A DNA stretch of 64,000 nt from CBDCFV01 sp965261795. Lineage in GTDB: Bacteria; Chloroflexota; Dehalococcoidia; Lucifugimonadales; UBA3495. The stretch covers positions 868,001-932,000 of the forward strand of contig OZ253476.1 in assembly GCA_965261795.1 (NCBI GenBank). Direction: 5' to 3'. A model generated the notes under the pieces. That model saw only the letters and a list, made by a program, of their open reading frames with translations. It had not been told where the DNA came from and ran no database searches. A program made the translations under genes and the position numbers. Of this stretch, positions 8,512-17,390 are shown piece by piece; the first letter of the stretch is position 1; each line of letters starts with the position of its first letter.

Positions 8512-8971
8512 TTTCATCGCCACTGCCAGGGATTTGGCTGAGGGAACGAGCCGCGGGCGTCCGCGGCAGACCAATCTTCGCCGGGCGGTCAGCACTACCT
8601 ACTACGCGCTATTCCACTGTATGGCGATTTGTTGCGCCGATATGTTAGTCGGAGGTGTCGGGGCCAACCGCAGTGCGCCGGCCTGGCGGCAAGCTTACCG
8701 GGCATTGCAGCACACGACCGCGAGACAACGTTGTGCCCAGCCAACCATCAAGCGATTTCCCAACGATATTCAAGACTTCGCAATTGAATTCGTGGCTATG
8801 CAGAGGAAACGTGAAAGCGCAGACTACGACCCGGATGGAACATTCTATAAATCCGATGTCCTCCAGGACATAAATACGACAGAAAACGTGATCGGACAAT
8901 TTATGAAAGCCCCACTTAAAGACCGGCGTGCTTTCGCTGTCTACATCTTGTTGAACATCAGAAACAACTGA
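8498..8971 (+). CDS. HEPN-like domain protein
   Basis: The 157-residue, mostly helical protein carries RQTNLRRAVSTTYYALFHCM near residue 25 and KRESADYDPDGTF near residue 110. This pattern is shared by small HEPN-type proteins of toxin/defence loci. The catalytic Rx4-6H motif of HEPN RNases is not clearly visible, so toxicity cannot be assumed. The GTG start at 8498 lies inside the preceding gene. A non-toxin HEPN accessory role is the alternative. Confidence 0.6.
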   Translation: MGPDDFIATARDLAEGTSRGRPRQTNLRRAVSTTYYALFHCMAICCADMLVGGVGANRSAPAWRQAYRALQHTTARQRCAQPTIKRFPNDIQDFAIEFVAMQRKRESADYDPDGTFYKSDVLQDINTTENVIGQFMKAPLKDRRAFAVYILLNIRNN

Positions 8972-9047
8972 ATCCAGTCAGTGGAGTTTTCGCACGCGCC
9001 TGCGATGTCGCCACGCACCCGTAGCTTAATTGGGAGTCTCAAGACTT

Positions 9048-10175
9048 ATGGACTTTTACTACTTCACTGAAATGCCCTTCGCCGAATTTCCCGAGTCGGA
9101 AGCGGAAAAGTACCCATCCATGCGGCTGACCTTCCCCAACAGCTATTTCGACCCGGCAAAAGCTCAAGACCTCTTCAAAAGATACTTCGACGAGTACCAG
9201 TACGCGGAAGAGGTGGGCTTCGATGGACTGATGATCAACGAGCACCACAACACCCCTTCGTGTATGGACGTGGAGGTGAACATCAGCGGGGGTATCCTGG
9301 CCCGCACCACCAACAGGGCCAAAATACTGATGCTGGGCAACATGCTTCCCACGTCGGACAACCCCGTCCGCTTGGCTGAAGAGATCGCCATGCTGGACGT
9401 TATTTCCGGAGGACGGATCATTTCAGGGTTCGTCAGGGGTATCGGCATCGAGAGTTGGGCCAACAACACCAACCCCGTATACAACCGGGAGCGATTCGAG
9501 GAGTGCCACGACCTCATCATCAAGACATGGACCACCCCGGGACCGTTTCGATGGGAGGGGAAGCATTACCAGTACCGGGCGGTCAATCCTTGGATGCTGC
9601 CGATACAGAAGCCCCATCCTCCGGTCTGGGTACCCGGCACCGGCAGCCCGGAAACCGTGCAATGGGCTGCCCATAACCGTTACACCTATGCCGCGTTCCT
9701 GACGCCGCTGGACGTGGCCGAGAACCTCTTCGCGCGCTACAGGGAATACGCCGCCGCTGACGGATGGGAGCCGGGGCCGGAGAAGTTCGCGTTCATGGTC
9801 TGCTGCCACGTCAATGAGACCGAGGAGAAGGCCCAGGAAGCAGGGAAAGCGTTCTTGTGGCGGATGAATTATCCGCTGCGGGGCCCGCGGGAGTACTGGT
9901 CGCCCCCCGGCTACGCCTCCCGCGCCGGAGCGACAGCCGTTGCCAGCCGGCGCCCCGTGCCGTTAAACGAGATGTCGTACCAGGAACTCCAGCAACGCTA
10001 CCACTTGATCGTGGGCAACCCCGACTCGGTCATCAAGCAACTGCGCCACATTAAAGAAAGGCTGGGCGTGGGCGCCCTGCTGCTCGAAGCTCAAGGCGGC
10101 CAACTGTCCCACCAGGACACCATGCGCTCCTTGGAGTTGTTCGGCAAAGAGGTTATTCCGGCTTTGAAGGACTAG
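9048..10175 (+). CDS. LLM class flavin-dependent oxidoreductase
   Basis: The 375-residue luciferase-like protein is a paralogue of the 5876 gene. Shared motifs are EEVGFDGLMINEHHNTPSCM, LGNMLPTSDNPVRLAEEIAM, GGRIISGFVRGIGIESWANN and HPPVWVPGTGSPETVQWAAH. I prefer ATG 9048 because its product MDFYYFTEMPF aligns with the family N-terminus; a GTG at 9030 would add six residues. GGGAG lies upstream. The two copies flank the hydrolase and HEPN pair, suggesting an old duplication later separated by insertions. Confidence 0.92.
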   Translation: MDFYYFTEMPFAEFPESEAEKYPSMRLTFPNSYFDPAKAQDLFKRYFDEYQYAEEVGFDGLMINEHHNTPSCMDVEVNISGGILARTTNRAKILMLGNMLPTSDNPVRLAEEIAMLDVISGGRIISGFVRGIGIESWANNTNPVYNRERFEECHDLIIKTWTTPGPFRWEGKHYQYRAVNPWMLPIQKPHPPVWVPGTGSPETVQWAAHNRYTYAAFLTPLDVAENLFARYREYAAADGWEPGPEKFAFMVCCHVNETEEKAQEAGKAFLWRMNYPLRGPREYWSPPGYASRAGATAVASRRPVPLNEMSYQELQQRYHLIVGNPDSVIKQLRHIKERLGVGALLLEAQGGQLSHQDTMRSLELFGKEVIPALKD

Positions 10176-10223
10176 GGGAAGCGACTTGCTACCGGCTCAA
10201 GACCGATATCGTGAGAGCGCCTG

Positions 10224-11561
10224 ATGCCAATAACCGGTCTTTCCTTCTCAAACGTCGGCCCGTTTGACGAAATCACTTTTGAGTTCGACCAGCAAGTAAA
10301 CGTATTCACCGGGCCGAATAATTCCGGCAAGTCCACCGTGTTGTGGGTTCTGGCGGAGTTGCTGGTTCCCGCCTTCATCATGCCTGACAAATTGCATCGG
10401 CGGCGTAAACCCAAGTGGAAATTGGGCTATACATCCGCAAACGCCCCCAAAGCCGTTAAGGGCAGTTTCCCTGCTACCGCTGTGCAAATGCAGGATATTC
10501 TGGAAACTACCGGTCACACGTGCTTCGTTCCGGCACAGAGGCGTGGTACGGACTTCCGGTCAACCGGACCAACGGCAGGACTGGATATTGAGCCAAGCAT
10601 AGACGAGGAACTTGACCAGGCTGCCCGCCAACAACCGGAGATTTTCAGGCAGCTAGGGCCGGAAGCAATCAGGAATTTTTTTGAAAGTATGAGAGCTTCT
10701 CAGGGCCGGGATTTTCGGAGACACAGAAACTTAACGCTAAGTGATACCTCGTTAATCAGTAACGAGGCCATGATACAAAAGATAATAGACTTGGATTATG
10801 CTTCCTATCGACGCCAGAGGCCTGAGATGAGGGCTATCGTCGAGACCGTAGCGTCGTTAGCGTCTGAAATCACTGACGGCTTTCCAATAAAATTCTCTGG
10901 AGTAGAGGAAGATGAGGATGGCCTATTTCCTCTGTTCGGCACTCCCGACGGTGACCTGCCGCTCAACGTTTTGAGCCAAGGTACCCAGTCAATCATCCAG
11001 TGTCTGGCCCACTTCCTTTTCGGGTACGCCGAATATTACGATTTCCCGCTGGACCTTGAGGAGAAGCCGGGAATCCTGATAATCGACGAGATTGACGCCC
11101 ACCTCCATCCCTCCTGGCAGAGACGCATTATTCCCACCCTGACCCGTCATTTCCCTAACCTGCAAATCTTTTGCTCCACCCATTCTCCCTTGATGTTGGC
11201 TGGTCTCAAGGCAGGACAAGTGCAATTGCTCCGACGAGACCCGGAAGGCAGGGTGTCCGTGTCGACAAATAACTCGGATATCGCGGGATGGACCGCAGAC
11301 GAAATCCTCCGCAATTTCTTGGAAGTACCCAGTCCTACCGATCTTGCCACTGCGGGGCATGTCAGCCGCCTCCAGGAATTGCGGCGCAAGGACAAGCTGT
11401 CCGTCGAGGACACGGAGGAACTGGAGCGGTTGCGCCACATCGTTAACCAGGACTTGATCAGCGGGCCGGTGTCTGCCCAAGTAGAGCAATTCGCGGAGAT
11501 GTTGAGGCAAGCAGGAATTGGCTCCCCCGAGCCATCCGAACCGCCAGCCTCCGCCCAATAA
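10224..11561 (+). CDS. ABC/AAA-type ATPase, Septu PtuA-like
   Basis: The 445-residue ATPase has ITGLSFSNVGPFDEITFEFD, Walker A GPNNSGKST near residue 31, signature LSQGTQSIIQCLAHFLFGY, Walker B GILIIDEIDAHLHPSWQR and the switch His in CSTHSPLML. The C-terminal ~100 residues are helical and charged (LQELRRKDKLSVEDTEELER). Its stop overlaps the ATG of a decayed frame starting MHWVDRG, as in ATPase/HNH pairs like Septu (PtuA/PtuB). With the partner broken the locus is probably non-functional as a two-component system. The ribosome-binding site is weak. Confidence 0.8.
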   Translation: MPITGLSFSNVGPFDEITFEFDQQVNVFTGPNNSGKSTVLWVLAELLVPAFIMPDKLHRRRKPKWKLGYTSANAPKAVKGSFPATAVQMQDILETTGHTCFVPAQRRGTDFRSTGPTAGLDIEPSIDEELDQAARQQPEIFRQLGPEAIRNFFESMRASQGRDFRRHRNLTLSDTSLISNEAMIQKIIDLDYASYRRQRPEMRAIVETVASLASEITDGFPIKFSGVEEDEDGLFPLFGTPDGDLPLNVLSQGTQSIIQCLAHFLFGYAEYYDFPLDLEEKPGILIIDEIDAHLHPSWQRRIIPTLTRHFPNLQIFCSTHSPLMLAGLKAGQVQLLRRDPEGRVSVSTNNSDIAGWTADEILRNFLEVPSPTDLATAGHVSRLQELRRKDKLSVEDTEELERLRHIVNQDLISGPVSAQVEQFAEMLRQAGIGSPEPSEPPASAQ

Positions 11562-11739
11562 TGCACTGGGTCGACCGTGGCGGCGTGAGCGAGTGTCGTG
11601 GGTTGATCTAGTCACTTCGAGCACACTAGGCAGCTCAAACCATCAGCAGCAACGGATTCGCGACTGGTTGGCGTCGCGCAATACTGCATTCTCCAGCGTC
11701 GCGCGGGCCCGGTTGGTTGAACAGGAGGGGTATCTTTAG
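11561..11739 (+). pseudogene. Decayed HNH-type partner of the PtuA-like ATPase
   Basis: An ATG overlaps the ATPase stop (TAATG) and encodes MHWVDRGGVSECRGLI before a TAG. MHWVDRG is the kind of N-terminus I associate with small HNH nucleases coupled to such ATPases. In another frame the DNA then reads QQQRIRDWLASRNTAFSSVA followed by RARLVEQEGYL and a TAG, resembling the run-up to an HNH CxxC. I infer a frameshift plus nonsense or deletion, with the catalytic part missing. The identification rests on short motifs and is tentative. Confidence 0.4.
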
Positions 11740-11806
11740 TGCCCTTAGTCGCCCTAGATTCAGTCAGCTCGTCGCCAATCTGGGTCACGATACCGTCGAG
11801 TCCCTA

Positions 11807-12769
11807 TCATGCCGTTGAGGGGATTGACTCTCCCTGCAACGGCCTTCGCTCTCCGGCCCGCACCACCAGCACCGGGTCGCCGGAATTACGCACGACGCGG
11901 TCGGCCACGCTGCCAAGCACCCAGCGCCCCACGCCGGAACGCCCATGAGTGGTCATCGCCACCAGCCGGTCGGGCGTTTCGCTGGCTACGTCTATGATCG
12001 ATGACGCCGGGTCTCCCCGCAAACAATGCGTTTCCACCGGGCCGACGCCTTGTTGCAACAGGTCTTCCTTGAGGCGGTCCAAGTACCGGGTAGCCTCTTC
12101 GGTGTTGTACCTGGAAACCTCCTCAAAGGAGGCGCTGCCGTAGTTTTCGGGAGGCGCCGCCATCGCCAAGTACTCGTTCCAAGTGGGCACCACCCTTACC
12201 AAGTCAATGGCCAGGCCCAACGCCTTGGTGATGAGTGTTACGTGAGGCAGTATTTCCTCGGCTAAGGGCGACCCGTCCACCGGTACAACGACGCGGCTGA
12301 ACCCTTCTGCGTGAGAGTGTCCCTCGCCCTCGTGAAACCTGATGACCAGAAGGGGTGCGTCGGTCGTGTGAAGCACCCGGTCGGCGACGCTGCCGAGCCA
12401 CCACCGCGCCACGCCGGAACGCCCGTGACCGGACATGGCGATTAGGGTGTCCGCCTCCCGTGCTGCTTCTTGAATGATTTCCTGCGCGGGAGACCCGGAC
12501 GGCGTCACGGTTGAAACCGTAACACCGTCAGACCGGAGAGCATCTGCCAAGGAGTTCAAATAAGCAACGGCGTGGTCGGCGCGGTGCCTCACCGTGTCTT
12601 GCTCTTGAGCCGATGATCCCAAGTGCAGGCCAATGCTGGGCGGAGAGGGTTCTACTACCGTCATAAGTGTTACCGGTATCGACAGCCCCAAGCCAAGCTG
12701 CTGAACGTAGGGCAGCACCTGTTCGCCTAGCGAAGAGCCGTCAACCGGGACCAAGATGCGAGCGTACAT
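11807..12769 (-). CDS. Universal stress protein with two tandem Usp domains
   Basis: The 320-residue protein consists of two UspA-fold domains. Each starts with a β-strand motif (ILVPVDGSSLGEQVLPY; VVVPVDGSPLAEEILPH). Each ends with the ATP-binding loop G-2x-G-9x-G(S) (GHGRSGVARWWLGSVADRV; THGRSGVGRWVLGSVADRVV). The double ATP-binding signature suggests a nucleotide-binding stress protein in the cytoplasm. It appears monocistronic. The window also contains a single-domain Usp at 50.9 kb beside a two-component system. Confidence 0.93.
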   Translation of the reverse strand: MYARILVPVDGSSLGEQVLPYVQQLGLGLSIPVTLMTVVEPSPPSIGLHLGSSAQEQDTVRHRADHAVAYLNSLADALRSDGVTVSTVTPSGSPAQEIIQEAAREADTLIAMSGHGRSGVARWWLGSVADRVLHTTDAPLLVIRFHEGEGHSHAEGFSRVVVPVDGSPLAEEILPHVTLITKALGLAIDLVRVVPTWNEYLAMAAPPENYGSASFEEVSRYNTEEATRYLDRLKEDLLQQGVGPVETHCLRGDPASSIIDVASETPDRLVAMTTHGRSGVGRWVLGSVADRVVRNSGDPVLVVRAGERRPLQGESIPSTA

Positions 12770-12943
12770 TGCAATCAGTTCTCCGGGGATTGGATGCCTC
12801 TATTGTAACAAGCTTGGGCTGCAACGAAGAAGGTAACATTTCTGCACGATACGCCCCGGCTATGTACTTATAGCCGGAGCTTGAGCATATAACCGGACAC
12901 CGTAGCTGCCCAATGTAAAAGTCTATGAGGTTGCCAAAGCGCC

Positions 12944-13363
12944 CTATCGGCTGGCGCTGGCGCCGGACAAACGGCTGATGCCGGCCCTGGAGCAGTCCTC
13001 GTCCTCTTGAGCCGAGCCGCCGCTGCCGCCGACCGCGCCAATCAACTCGCCGTTCATGTATATGGGAAGCGCGCCCTGTCCCGGAACGAACTCTCCGCCT
13101 TCAACCTCCATCACCGCGCGCATAATCGGAGTGGTGGACCGTTCGGTCAGGGCGCCGCTGGCCTCGCCAAAGCAGGCCGCCGCACGGGCTTTGCCCCGCG
13201 AAACGTAGGGTGTGCGCCAAGGCGTGCCGTCCATCCGGCACATGGTAATCAGGTCTCCGCGGGCGTCTACTACGGAAAAACTGAAGGGCTTGCCCATCTC
13301 CATCGCGGCCGCTTTTGCGCCTGCCAGCACTTGCTCCGCCTGTTCCAAGTTGATGTTAGGCAT
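12944..13363 (-). CDS. GlcG/HbpS-family (DUF336) heme-binding-like protein
   Basis: The 139-residue protein follows the family layout: NINLEQAEQVLAGAKAAAME, FSFSVVDARGDLITMCRMDG, SRGKARAAACFGEAS, then GALPIYMNGELIGAVGGSGG. The family includes heme-binding HbpS and proteins near glycolate and propanediol genes; the precise role is unknown. AAGGAGG lies upstream of ATG 13363, which decides against the longer reading to 13414. It diverges from nadC across a ~270-nt gap. Confidence 0.9.
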   Translation of the reverse strand: MPNINLEQAEQVLAGAKAAAMEMGKPFSFSVVDARGDLITMCRMDGTPWRTPYVSRGKARAAACFGEASGALTERSTTPIMRAVMEVEGGEFVPGQGALPIYMNGELIGAVGGSGGSAQEDEDCSRAGISRLSGASASR

Positions 13364-13631
13364 GGTGGTGCGCCTCCTTAGAAGATTATTTTCTTTGAGG
13401 GTAGGGTTATACACCTTAAGCCCTGCTATTGTACCAGCAGAATATTGGAATCTGCCCGGTCCTGTCCCGGCTTTGTAATCTGTCCATTGGCGGGGAGCGC
13501 CACGCCTGCGCCTCTGGCCGCGTTTCGCCGAATTGGAGTAGAATGAGGGCCATCGGCCACGGTCAGGCCCCCCCTTGGGAACACGCCGCTTGCTTGCCGG
13601 ACAAGGAGTCGGCCCGAAAGGAGACGCTTAG

Positions 13632-14486
13632 ATGAGCCAGTTGCCGCCGGAGGTTTACCGCCTTATCGATGCCGCACTGACGGAAGACCAAGTCTTCAAT
13701 GATCCTACCACCCAGAGTTTAGTGCCGGACGATGTCCGGGCCGTGGGGATGATACGGGCCAAGGACTACGGAGTATTGGCCGGGCTGGACGTCTGCATGA
13801 CGGTGTTCCAGCGCGTTGACGAAACGCTGGAAGCCAAAGGGTTGATGTTCGACGGCGCCGCTCTTTCTCCCGGCGATGACGTGGCCCGGGTCGAGGGCGC
13901 GGCGGGGAGCATCCTGAGGGCGGAACGCACCGCTCTGAACTTTTTGCAGCGCATGAGCGGCATCGCCAGCGACACCAACCGCTACGTCCGGGCGATAGAA
14001 GGCAGCCACTCCCGCATCGTGGACACCCGCAAGACCGCCCCCGGGCACCGCTACTTGGACAAGTACGCGGTGCGCATGGGTGGAGGCTTTAACCACCGTA
14101 TCAACCTGGCCGACGGCATTCTGATCAAGGACAATCATATCCAAGCGTTGCGTTCTCAGGAGGTGGGCTTGGACGGCGTCATTCGCTTGGCTCTGTCCCG
14201 CGCTTCCCACACGATAAAGGTGGAAGTAGAAGTGGAGACCCTTGAAGAGGTCCGCGAAGCCGTGTCTGCCGGCGCTCACATCATCATGCTGGACAACATG
14301 CCCCCCGACACCATGCGCGAGGCAGTGGAGATTATCGACGGGCGGGCGGTGGTCGAGGCGTCCGGAGGCATTAACATGAACACGGTCAGGGCCGTGGCCG
14401 ACGCCGGCGTAGACCTTATCTCCATCGGCGGCTTGACCCACTCTGTGACCGCGCTGGATCTGAGCTTGGACTTGGAGTTCATTTAG
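13632..14486 (+). CDS. nadC: Nicotinate-nucleotide pyrophosphorylase (carboxylating)
   Basis: Quinolinate phosphoribosyltransferase converts quinolinate and PRPP to nicotinate mononucleotide in de novo NAD synthesis. The 284-residue protein shows the diagnostic stretch DTRKTAPGHRYLDKYAVRMG, with GGGFNHRINLADGILIKDNH after it. The C-terminal barrel carries EVEVETLEEVREAVSAGAH and VEASGGINMNTVRAVADAGV. GAAAGGAG precedes ATG 13632. NadA and NadB are not adjacent. Confidence 0.97.
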   Translation: MSQLPPEVYRLIDAALTEDQVFNDPTTQSLVPDDVRAVGMIRAKDYGVLAGLDVCMTVFQRVDETLEAKGLMFDGAALSPGDDVARVEGAAGSILRAERTALNFLQRMSGIASDTNRYVRAIEGSHSRIVDTRKTAPGHRYLDKYAVRMGGGFNHRINLADGILIKDNHIQALRSQEVGLDGVIRLALSRASHTIKVEVEVETLEEVREAVSAGAHIIMLDNMPPDTMREAVEIIDGRAVVEASGGINMNTVRAVADAGVDLISIGGLTHSVTALDLSLDLEFI

Positions 14487-14593
14487 GCTTCAATCCCAGC
14501 CTTTATCCGTGTTTCCTGATCGGCCTGATAAGGTCGTTCCCGGACTTATCCCACCATTGAATTTCACAGGTGAATTTTCCAGGAGGTTTCGAC

Positions 14594-15142
14594 ATGTCCC
14601 GTTTGTCCAACGTCACCAGGGAAGAACTCAAACCTGAAGACCAAGCCTTTTTCGACGAGATCGTGGGCAGCAGAGGAAGCGTCCGCGGCCCCTATGGCGT
14701 GCTGTTGCACAGTCCAAAGGTGGCGGCCCGGGTGGCCAACACCGGGACCTACGTCCGGTTCGAGTTCGATATTCCCGAAAGCCTTAAAGAGACTGTGATA
14801 ATCACCACCGCCAAGGAGATCAAGTCCCAGTACGAATTCAGCGCCCACGCCAAGCTGGCAAGAGAAGCCGGAGTGTCGGACGACACCATCCGCGCCATCG
14901 CCGAGGGCGCCGCGCCCCAGGGCCTGTCGGGAGACGAGGAGATATTGGTCAAGTACACCCAGGAGCTATTGCGTAACCACAAGGTGAGCGACGGCACCTA
15001 CGACGCGGTCAAGTCCCGCTTCGGCGTGCAGGGCACGATGGACGTTACCGTGCTGATCGGCCATTACCTGCTGGTCGGCCAGGTGCTTGCGGCCTTTGAC
15101 GTGGACCTGGCTCCCGGTATGGAGAACGAATTGTCTATCTGA
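14594..15142 (+). CDS. Carboxymuconolactone decarboxylase (CMD/AhpD-like) family protein
   Basis: This 182-residue all-helical protein has the CMD core (LKETVIITTAKEIKSQYEFS then AHAKLAREAGVSDDTIRAIA). There is no CxxC pair as in AhpD, so peroxidase-reductant activity is unlikely and a decarboxylase-like or unknown role is more plausible. CCAGGAGG lies upstream of ATG 14594. The C-terminal half (FGVQGTMDVTVLIGHYLLVG) is typical of proteins found with aromatic-degradation genes. Confidence 0.88.
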   Translation: MSRLSNVTREELKPEDQAFFDEIVGSRGSVRGPYGVLLHSPKVAARVANTGTYVRFEFDIPESLKETVIITTAKEIKSQYEFSAHAKLAREAGVSDDTIRAIAEGAAPQGLSGDEEILVKYTQELLRNHKVSDGTYDAVKSRFGVQGTMDVTVLIGHYLLVGQVLAAFDVDLAPGMENELSI

Positions 15143-15249
15143 CGCTGCCCTCGCTTTACGACCTTCTCAGAAGAGGCCTTTGCGGAACCGGCATTCCCGC
15201 TGCTATGCCGGCGTTCCCATCGCAAAACCGGCGTTCTCATCGCATAGTT

Positions 15250-15274
15250 GTCATTCCCGCGCAGGCGGGAATCT
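15250..15274. repeat. Dispersed palindromic repeat abutting a ribosome-binding site
   Basis: GTCATTCCCGCGCAGGCGGG plus AATCT runs directly into AAGGAGG, the ribosome-binding site of the DinB-family gene. The repeat therefore forms the 5' untranslated hairpin of that gene if it has its own promoter. Confidence 0.85.
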
Positions 15275-15286
15275 AAGGAGGCGAAG

Positions 15287-15814
15287 TTGCCTGCATCGGA
15301 ACCTATCCTGTCTGCACTCGAACGGAATTGGGACATGGTGGACTCCGCGCTGGAGGGTCTGGACGAGGCGGCGCTGGCACGACAGCCGTCGGACCAGTGC
15401 AACTCAGCCGCTTGGATTCTTTGGCACATGAACCGGGTGCTGGACACCTTCATCCATACCCGGTTGCGTTCTATGCCCCAATTGTGGGCGAGTGAAGGCT
15501 GGCACCAGAAATACGGGATGGATGAAGACCCCGATGAACGTGGCGTGGGCTGGACGGCGGAGCAAGTGAGTGCTTGGCAAGCGCCCTCACGGGACGTCCA
15601 ACTCGGGTACTACGAGGCTGTCAAAGGCGCCGCCAAGGAGTTTATATCGTCTCTAAGCTCAGAGGAGTTGGAGACCAAGGTGGTGCTTCCGCCGGTGCCC
15701 GAACCGCGCTCGGTAGGCGCCGCTTTGGGTCAGGTGACGTGGGACAACATATCCCACGGCGGCCAGATCGCCTACTTGCGTGGCCTGTTCATCGGCATGG
15801 GGTGGCACCGCTAA
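15287..15814 (+). CDS. DinB-family (DUF664-like) protein
   Basis: The 175-residue four-helix protein has the DinB/DUF664 pattern. There is an N-terminal helix with WDMVDSALEGLDEAALARQP, a helix with AWILWHMNRVLDTFIHTR (His as a likely metal ligand) and a C-terminal SHGGQIAYLRGLFIGMGW (second His). Such proteins bind divalent metal and include mycothiol- or bacillithiol-dependent enzymes; the substrate is unknown. TTG at 15287 is chosen because AAGGAGG sits just upstream, and a longer reading would be repeat-derived. Its end overlaps the convergent dtd gene by 4 nt. Confidence 0.88.
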   Translation: MPASEPILSALERNWDMVDSALEGLDEAALARQPSDQCNSAAWILWHMNRVLDTFIHTRLRSMPQLWASEGWHQKYGMDEDPDERGVGWTAEQVSAWQAPSRDVQLGYYEAVKGAAKEFISSLSSEELETKVVLPPVPEPRSVGAALGQVTWDNISHGGQIAYLRGLFIGMGWHR

Positions 15815-16275
15815 CCGCGGCGGGGCCGGTTCCTGTCGTCGCTGTCCAGCAGGATGGTCACCGGCCCGTCGTTTTGCAGCCGCACCTGCATGTGTTCCTG
15901 GAAACGCCCCGTTGCGACTCGCAAGCCGGTCTGGCGAAACAGGTCGGCCGCATGATCGTACAGGCGTTCGGCATCCTCCGGGCTGGCCGCTTGGGTGAAA
16001 TCGGGCCGACGGCCGCGGCGGGTGTCGGCGTACAGGGTGAACTGGCTTACTAAAAGAATCTCCGCCCCAACGTCCAAGGCGGAGAGATTGAAGCGGTTGC
16101 TGGCGTCGGCGAATACCCGCAGGTTGACTGTTTTGTCCACCAAATAACGGGCGGCAGCTTCATCGTCGCCCTTGGCCACACCCAAGAACACCACCAACCC
16201 GGCTCCGGTGCTTCCTACTTGTTCGCCGTCTATAGTCACCGACGACTCGGCCACCCGCTGGATAAGGGCACGCAA
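15811..16275 (-). CDS. dtd: D-aminoacyl-tRNA deacylase
   Basis: DTD removes D-amino acids (and glycine) mis-attached to tRNA, a cytoplasmic proofreading function. The 154-residue protein has the family hallmarks SQFTLYADTRRGRRPDFTQA near residue 78 and the catalytic cross-subunit Gly-Pro in NDGPVTILLDS near the C-terminus. Its length is normal. It is convergent with the DinB-family gene, overlapping 4 nt. Confidence 0.97.
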   Translation of the reverse strand: MRALIQRVAESSVTIDGEQVGSTGAGLVVFLGVAKGDDEAAARYLVDKTVNLRVFADASNRFNLSALDVGAEILLVSQFTLYADTRRGRRPDFTQAASPEDAERLYDHAADLFRQTGLRVATGRFQEHMQVRLQNDGPVTILLDSDDRNRPRRG

Positions 16276-16339
16276 CGCTGCTAACCCTGTTCCAGCTCAA
16301 CCGCAACGAAAGGCCGGTCGTGTCGGAGATGGGCCAGGG

Positions 16340-16669
16340 TTAGGAAGAGCTTTCGCTGGCGGCCGGAGCCGCGGACTCGGTCTTGGTTTCCGTCTTGGAG
16401 CCGGAGTCTGAGGAGGCGCCGTTGTCCTTGCTGGACGAGGCCGTAGAAGTCTCTTTGGTTTCCTTACCGCCGTTTTCCACGGGCTGCTTTGGACGCCCAT
16501 AATCGGTAGTGTAGAAGCCGGAGCCTTTGTAGATTACCGGGACGGCGTGAAAGACTCGCTGGCCCGCGCCTGAGCATGCCGGGCAAGTACCGGAGCCGGC
16601 TTCTTTGAAACTCTGGACCAGTTCGAATTCTTCCCGGCAAACAGTGCAACGGTAGTCGTAACGTGGCAC
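16340..16669 (-). CDS. FmdB-type zinc-ribbon protein with low-complexity tail
   Basis: The 109-residue protein starts MPRYDYRCTVCREEFELVQS and continues with a second CPAC pair, giving the two CxxC knuckles of FmdB-family regulatory zinc ribbons. After GSGFYTTDYGRP the C-terminal 40 residues are a Ser/Lys/Glu/Ala-rich disordered tail, common in these proteins. The family is linked by name to amide-utilisation regulation, but most members have no tested function. Confidence 0.9.
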   Translation of the reverse strand: MPRYDYRCTVCREEFELVQSFKEAGSGTCPACSGAGQRVFHAVPVIYKGSGFYTTDYGRPKQPVENGGKETKETSTASSSKDNGASSDSGSKTETKTESAAPAASESSS

Positions 16670-16834
16670 GCTAAATCACTCCTGTGGACAGAGGTATCGC
16701 TTAACGAAAATACAGGGTTGGCAACTTATCTAATTTAGCAGTAGGCGTAGGCACTGTCAAATGCGGTTCAGGTTAGGGCAGGCGTTCCGTTATAGATGGT
16801 CCGGCCGCCTGACCACAGTCCTATGGATTCCCGC

Positions 16835-16905
16835 CCCCGCATCCGCGAGGGCAGGCTCTTCGCGGGAATGACGGGTTGGGCGCGGGAATGACGGGTCAGT
16901 GTCAG
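16835..16905. repeat. Cluster of dispersed palindromic repeats in a 370-nt gap
   Basis: GGATTCCCGCCCCCGCATCC, CGCGGGAATGACGGGTTGG and a further partial unit CGCGGGAATGACGGGTCAG lie side by side. A separate GC palindrome (GCGGGCGGGACGCCCGCG) lies at about 17000. I see no gene between fmdB (16669) and the small gene ending at 17041. Confidence 0.85.
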
Positions 16906-17040
16906 TACGAATGACAGATTGGGGCCAGTAATGAAAACGCCTGAATTGCAACACCACCGTGGACGCCCCAGGGCATGGGCAAAGTTGTCCCAACCTCGTG
17001 CGGGCGGGACGCCCGCGCTCCTTCTCCTCTCTTTAGCGAA

Positions 17041-17376
17041 TCAGTCATCTCCCGCCCAGACAAGGTCGCGACTGTAACTTCTTACCCAGGGAATGAGGGT
17101 ACGGAGGAGGTCATGGTCGTCGATTTCGACCTTTTTGCGGCGGCATTTTTCCAAGTACCTGTTGACCCCCATGAAAGTGGGGAGCCGGAAGCCGGCTTTG
17201 ACTACCCGGAAGCCGAAGGAACGGGGCTGGGGCAGGGGTTTACGGTCGGTGAGGGCGACGAACCACTGGAGGCGAAATTCTTTGACCAAGCGGCGAAGCC
17301 GGACGATGGCCAGTTCCTTGGCCATTTTCTTTTGTAGGGTGCGGATGCGGGATCTCAATTCTCCCATTTTAAACAT
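17041..17376 (-). CDS. Small basic protein of unknown family
   Basis: The 111-residue protein is strongly basic at its N-terminus (MGELRSRIRTLQKKMAKELA), then GFRLPTFMGVNRYLEKCRRK, and ends acidic/aromatic (VRSYSRDLVWAGDD). I recognise no domain. A GAGGTGA stretch precedes the ATG at 17376; a second in-frame ATG follows three codons later. It starts 14 nt after the remnant frame described at 17391, so the two may derive from one locus. Confidence 0.5.
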   Translation of the reverse strand: MFKMGELRSRIRTLQKKMAKELAIVRLRRLVKEFRLQWFVALTDRKPLPQPRSFGFRVVKAGFRLPTFMGVNRYLEKCRRKKVEIDDHDLLRTLIPWVRSYSRDLVWAGDD

Positions 17377-17390
17377 TCACCTCGCAGCGT

